From positions 801,501 to 865,500 of the forward strand of contig NZ_CP011774.1 in NCBI RefSeq assembly GCF_001412535.1: a stretch of DNA of 64,000 bases, read 5' to 3'. Made by a program: the position numbers and the translations under genes. Under the pieces are notes generated by a model. That model was not told the origin of the DNA, made no database searches, and worked only from the letters and a program-made list of their open reading frames with translations. The first letter of the stretch is position 1; each line of letters opens with the position of its first letter. The stretch comes from Limnohabitans sp. 63ED37-2 (GTDB lineage Bacteria; Pseudomonadota; Gammaproteobacteria; Burkholderiales; Burkholderiaceae_C). This document shows positions 61,593 to 64,000 of this stretch, piece after piece.

Positions 61593-63137
61593 TTACTCCT
61601 GCACGTGCCGCAGGGCCGGGAACAAGATCACATCGCGGATGCTGGCGCTGTCGGTCAGCAGCATCATCAAGCGGTCAATGCCAATGCCGCAGCCGCCTGC
61701 AGGGGGCATGCCGTATTCAAGTGCGCGCACAAAGTCGTGGTCGTAGTACATGGCTTCGTCGTCGCCGTCGTCTTTGGCGGCGACTTGGGCTTGGAAGCGT
61801 GCAGCCTGGTCTTCGGCGTCGTTCAATTCGCTGAAGCCATTGCCGAACTCGCGGCCGGTGATGTAGAGCTCAAAGCGCTCGGTCACTTCGGGGCGGGTGT
61901 CGTTGGCGCGGGCCAGCGGGCTGATCTCGGTGGGGTGCTCCATGATGAAGGTGGGCTCCCAGAGCTTGTCTTCCACGGTTTCCTCGAAATAGAACACCTG
62001 CAGGCTGGCCAAGCTGCGCGTGGACAACTTGTCTTTGGCTTCGCTCATGCCCAGCTTTTTCAGGGCATTGATCAGCCATTCGGCGTTGTCGACGTTGTCG
62101 CCAGCCTCGGTGTGCTTCACGATCGCTTCGCGAATGGTCATGCGTGCGAAAGGCTTGTTCAGGTCGACCGGCTTTCCGTTATAGGTCAGGTCTAGGGTGC
62201 CCACAGCGGTCATGGCTGCGTCGCGGATCAGGCTTTCGGTAAAACCCATCAGATCCTGGTAGTTCCAGTAGGCCGCGTAGAACTCCATCATGGTGAACTC
62301 TGGGTTGTGGCGCACCGAGATGCCTTCGTTGCGGAAGTTACGGTTGATCTCGAACACGCGCTCAAAACCGCCCACCAACAGACGCTTGAGGTAGAGCTCG
62401 GGCGCAATGCGCAGGAACATCTCTTGGTCCAGCGCGTTGTGGTGCGTCACAAAGGGCTTGGCGTTGGCACCGCCGGGAATGGGGTGCAGCATGGGCGTTT
62501 CGACTTCCAAAAAGCCGTGTTGGACCATGAACTCGCGGATGCCGCTCACGGCCTTGCTGCGGGCGGCAAAGCGCTTGCGGGCGGCTTCGTCGGTCATCAG
62601 GTCCACATAGCGCTGGCGGTATTTGACTTCCTGGTCGGCCACGCCATGGAACTTGTCGGGCATGGGGCGCAAGCTCTTGGTGAGCATGCGGATGCCGGTG
62701 GCGTGGATCGACAATTCGCCCGTGCGGGTTTTGAACAGGTGGCCTTCCACGCCCACGATGTCGCCCAGGTCCCAGTGTTTGAACAAGGCGTACAGGTCTT
62801 CGCCCACATCGTCGCGGGTCACATACACCTGGATGCGGCCCGTGGCGTCTTGCAGCGTGGCAAAGCTGGCCTTGCCCATGACGCGCTTGAGCATCATGCG
62901 GCCAGCGACCTTGGCCATGGTTTTGGCCACGCCTTCGCCGTTCAGGGCTTCGGCTTCTTTGCTGCCATGGGCTTCGTGCAGGTTGGCGGCGTGGTGCTCG
63001 GGCTTGAAGTCGTTGGGAAAGGCCACGCCTTTGCCTTCGGCCTGCGCCTGGCGCATGGCTTTGAGTTTTTCGCGGCGCTCGGCGATCAGTTGGTTTTCAT
63101 CTTGTGCGGGAGCGGCGGGGGCGGTCGTGTCAGACAT
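61593..63137 (-). CDS. lysS: Lysyl-tRNA synthetase, class II
   Basis: A 514-aa class II synthetase. An N-terminal OB-fold anticodon domain (about 75-165) is followed by motif 2 (FRNEGISVRHNPEF) and motif 3 (GCGIGIDRLMM). ATG 63137 is the natural start; the frame extends 24 codons upstream without family resemblance. Confidence 0.96.
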   Translation of the reverse strand: MSDTTAPAAPAQDENQLIAERREKLKAMRQAQAEGKGVAFPNDFKPEHHAANLHEAHGSKEAEALNGEGVAKTMAKVAGRMMLKRVMGKASFATLQDATGRIQVYVTRDDVGEDLYALFKHWDLGDIVGVEGHLFKTRTGELSIHATGIRMLTKSLRPMPDKFHGVADQEVKYRQRYVDLMTDEAARKRFAARSKAVSGIREFMVQHGFLEVETPMLHPIPGGANAKPFVTHHNALDQEMFLRIAPELYLKRLLVGGFERVFEINRNFRNEGISVRHNPEFTMMEFYAAYWNYQDLMGFTESLIRDAAMTAVGTLDLTYNGKPVDLNKPFARMTIREAIVKHTEAGDNVDNAEWLINALKKLGMSEAKDKLSTRSLASLQVFYFEETVEDKLWEPTFIMEHPTEISPLARANDTRPEVTERFELYITGREFGNGFSELNDAEDQAARFQAQVAAKDDGDDEAMYYDHDFVRALEYGMPPAGGCGIGIDRLMMLLTDSASIRDVILFPALRHVQE

Positions 63138-63220
63138 GGCAAGGTGCAGTGGGGACCGTGGCGCTTGGACGCCGCCCGATCCGGGGTTGTGGGGTGCGCG
63201 AGGGCGCAAAGCCCTCTATT

Positions 63221-63898
63221 TTATGAGTTTGTGGGGGGCTTCTGGCCGGGCCGTGGTGGCGTCGTGTCGGAAGGGGCCACCATGTCGCCCACCAGCTCGA
63301 GCCGCATCAGCGGTTCTTGCAGGGCAAACAGCCGGTATTTCATCTGCAAAGGCAAGGGCAGCAACTCGCCCCAGCGGTTGGACAGCCAGCTGCAGTCCTG
63401 CAGTCGCCAGGCCTCGGCCCAGTGGGGCATCACGCTGGCTTGTTCGCTCAGCTGGGTCAGGGCCTGGTGCATTTGCGCCGACAAGTGCTGCAGGTCTTCG
63501 GGCACTTGAACCGCGGGCTCGGGCGGCAGGGGCAGTACCCGCCCCAGCCACAGGCCGTCGCTGCGCTGCTGTTTGGCCTCAATGCGGAATTTCTCCACCC
63601 CTCGGCACCAGACCATCACCAGGCCGGGCTGGGGCCGCTCAATGCGTTCGATCTGTACTCGGGTGCCCATGGCTTCAAACTGTTCGGCCGCTTGGCCGGG
63701 TCGGTGCACCTCGCGGCCCTGGGTGAGTGTGACCACGCCAAAGCCTGTGCCTTGGCGCTCGCATTCGCCAATCATCTGCAGGTAGCGCAGCTCAAACAAT
63801 TGCAGAGGCAACAAAGCGCCCGGGAACAGCACCGTGCCCAGCGGGAACAGTGGCAATTCGGTCAGGGCTTGCGGGGAAGGGGTGTCGCGATCGGGCAT
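63221..63898 (-). CDS. Lon-substrate-binding-domain protein
   Basis: 225 aa. The N-terminal domain reads LTELPLFPLGTVLFPGALLPLQLFE, as in the N-domain of Lon protease, followed by FGVVTLTQGREV. There is no ATPase or protease domain, so it is a stand-alone member of the LON-domain family (PUA-like fold) of uncertain role. It ends with a Pro-rich tail. Divergent from the gene that starts at 63931. Confidence 0.85.
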   Translation of the reverse strand: MPDRDTPSPQALTELPLFPLGTVLFPGALLPLQLFELRYLQMIGECERQGTGFGVVTLTQGREVHRPGQAAEQFEAMGTRVQIERIERPQPGLVMVWCRGVEKFRIEAKQQRSDGLWLGRVLPLPPEPAVQVPEDLQHLSAQMHQALTQLSEQASVMPHWAEAWRLQDCSWLSNRWGELLPLPLQMKYRLFALQEPLMRLELVGDMVAPSDTTPPRPGQKPPTNS

Positions 63899-63930
63899 CT
63901 GGGTATCATCGCACGAGCAGGAGAAAAACG

Positions 63931-64000
63931 ATGTTGTTCCAGATGGTGAGCTTGGTGTTGGATGTGGTGGCGGGCCTGGTCGCAGGCACTTGTTTGTTGC
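63931..64000 (+). CDS. YggT-family membrane protein, 3' end outside window
   Basis: Only 23 codons are visible: MLFQMVSLVLDVVAGLVAG and on, a hydrophobic helix like the start of YggT-type inner-membrane proteins in Burkholderiales. AGGAG lies 7 bp before the ATG. The call rests on this short start and its position. Confidence 0.5.
   Translation, partial: MLFQMVSLVLDVVAGLVAGTCLL

Overview
This window looks like a chromosomal segment of a betaproteobacterium of the order Burkholderiales, most likely Comamonadaceae; a Limnohabitans- or Rhodoferax-like freshwater bacterium is my guess, not a proven assignment. The reasons are the GC-rich codon use, the gene orders (hemCDXY; yceD-rpmF-plsX-fabHDGF; mucD-lepA-lepB-rnc-era-recO-pdxJ-acpS-nagZ; a MerR regulator followed by tRNA-Pro), and an orphan Bug/TctC solute receptor.

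Layout. 1-2.5 kb: the 3' end of gltX, a tRNA-Ala/Glu/Asp cluster, a MerR-type regulator and tRNA-Pro. 2.6-8.5 kb: a glutaredoxin-fold protein without active-site cysteines, a small hypothetical gene, a minus-strand catabolic operon (Bug receptor, RraA-type aldolase, cyclodeaminase/ketimine reductase, FAD amine oxidase), a divergent TauD-type dioxygenase and a membrane-anchored Mrr-like nuclease. 8.6-15.6 kb: a GntR/FCD regulator with two GTATAC operator candidates, a complete LivKHMGF-type ABC importer, and a VanA-type Rieske oxygenase followed by a stand-alone [2Fe-2S] ferredoxin. This reads as an uptake-plus-demethylation module for a methoxylated aromatic acid. 15.6-21 kb: argA and hrpA; hrpA carries a small palindrome in its coding region.

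21-25.9 kb is the accessory island. A low-GC trypsin-like protease gene is split by an IS30-family element. It is followed by a tail fragment of a type I restriction HsdR subunit, an intact mrr gene, an antitoxin-like HTH gene with no toxin, a second IS30 copy in the opposite orientation, and an unrecognised gene remnant. Each IS copy has its own 3-bp target duplication, and removing the first copy plus one duplication restores the protease frame exactly.

25.9-29 kb: a DUF1501/DUF1800 exported protein pair. 29-36.3 kb: ppc, then the divergent heme operon hemC-hemD-hemX-hemY. 36.4-45.6 kb: rne with a long leader region, rluC, a HAD phosphatase, a small Rieske protein, an S49 peptidase, an RsmI-like methyltransferase with Maf, then yceD and rpmF. 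45.7-51 kb: fatty-acid synthesis (plsX, fabH, fabD, fabG, acpP, fabF). 51-61.5 kb: an inner-membrane protein, the periplasmic protease mucD, lepA, lepB, rnc, era, recO, pdxJ, acpS and nagZ. The genes rpoE-rseA-rseB, which normally sit just before mucD in this neighbourhood, are absent. 61.6-64 kb: lysS, a Lon-substrate-domain protein and the start of a YggT-type membrane protein.

I found no rRNA genes, no CRISPR array and no prophage. The most interesting parts are the IS30-split protease island, the Liv/Van aromatic module with its reductase-less ferredoxin, the missing sigma-E operon, and several candidate RNA structures (rne leader, lepA upstream terminator).
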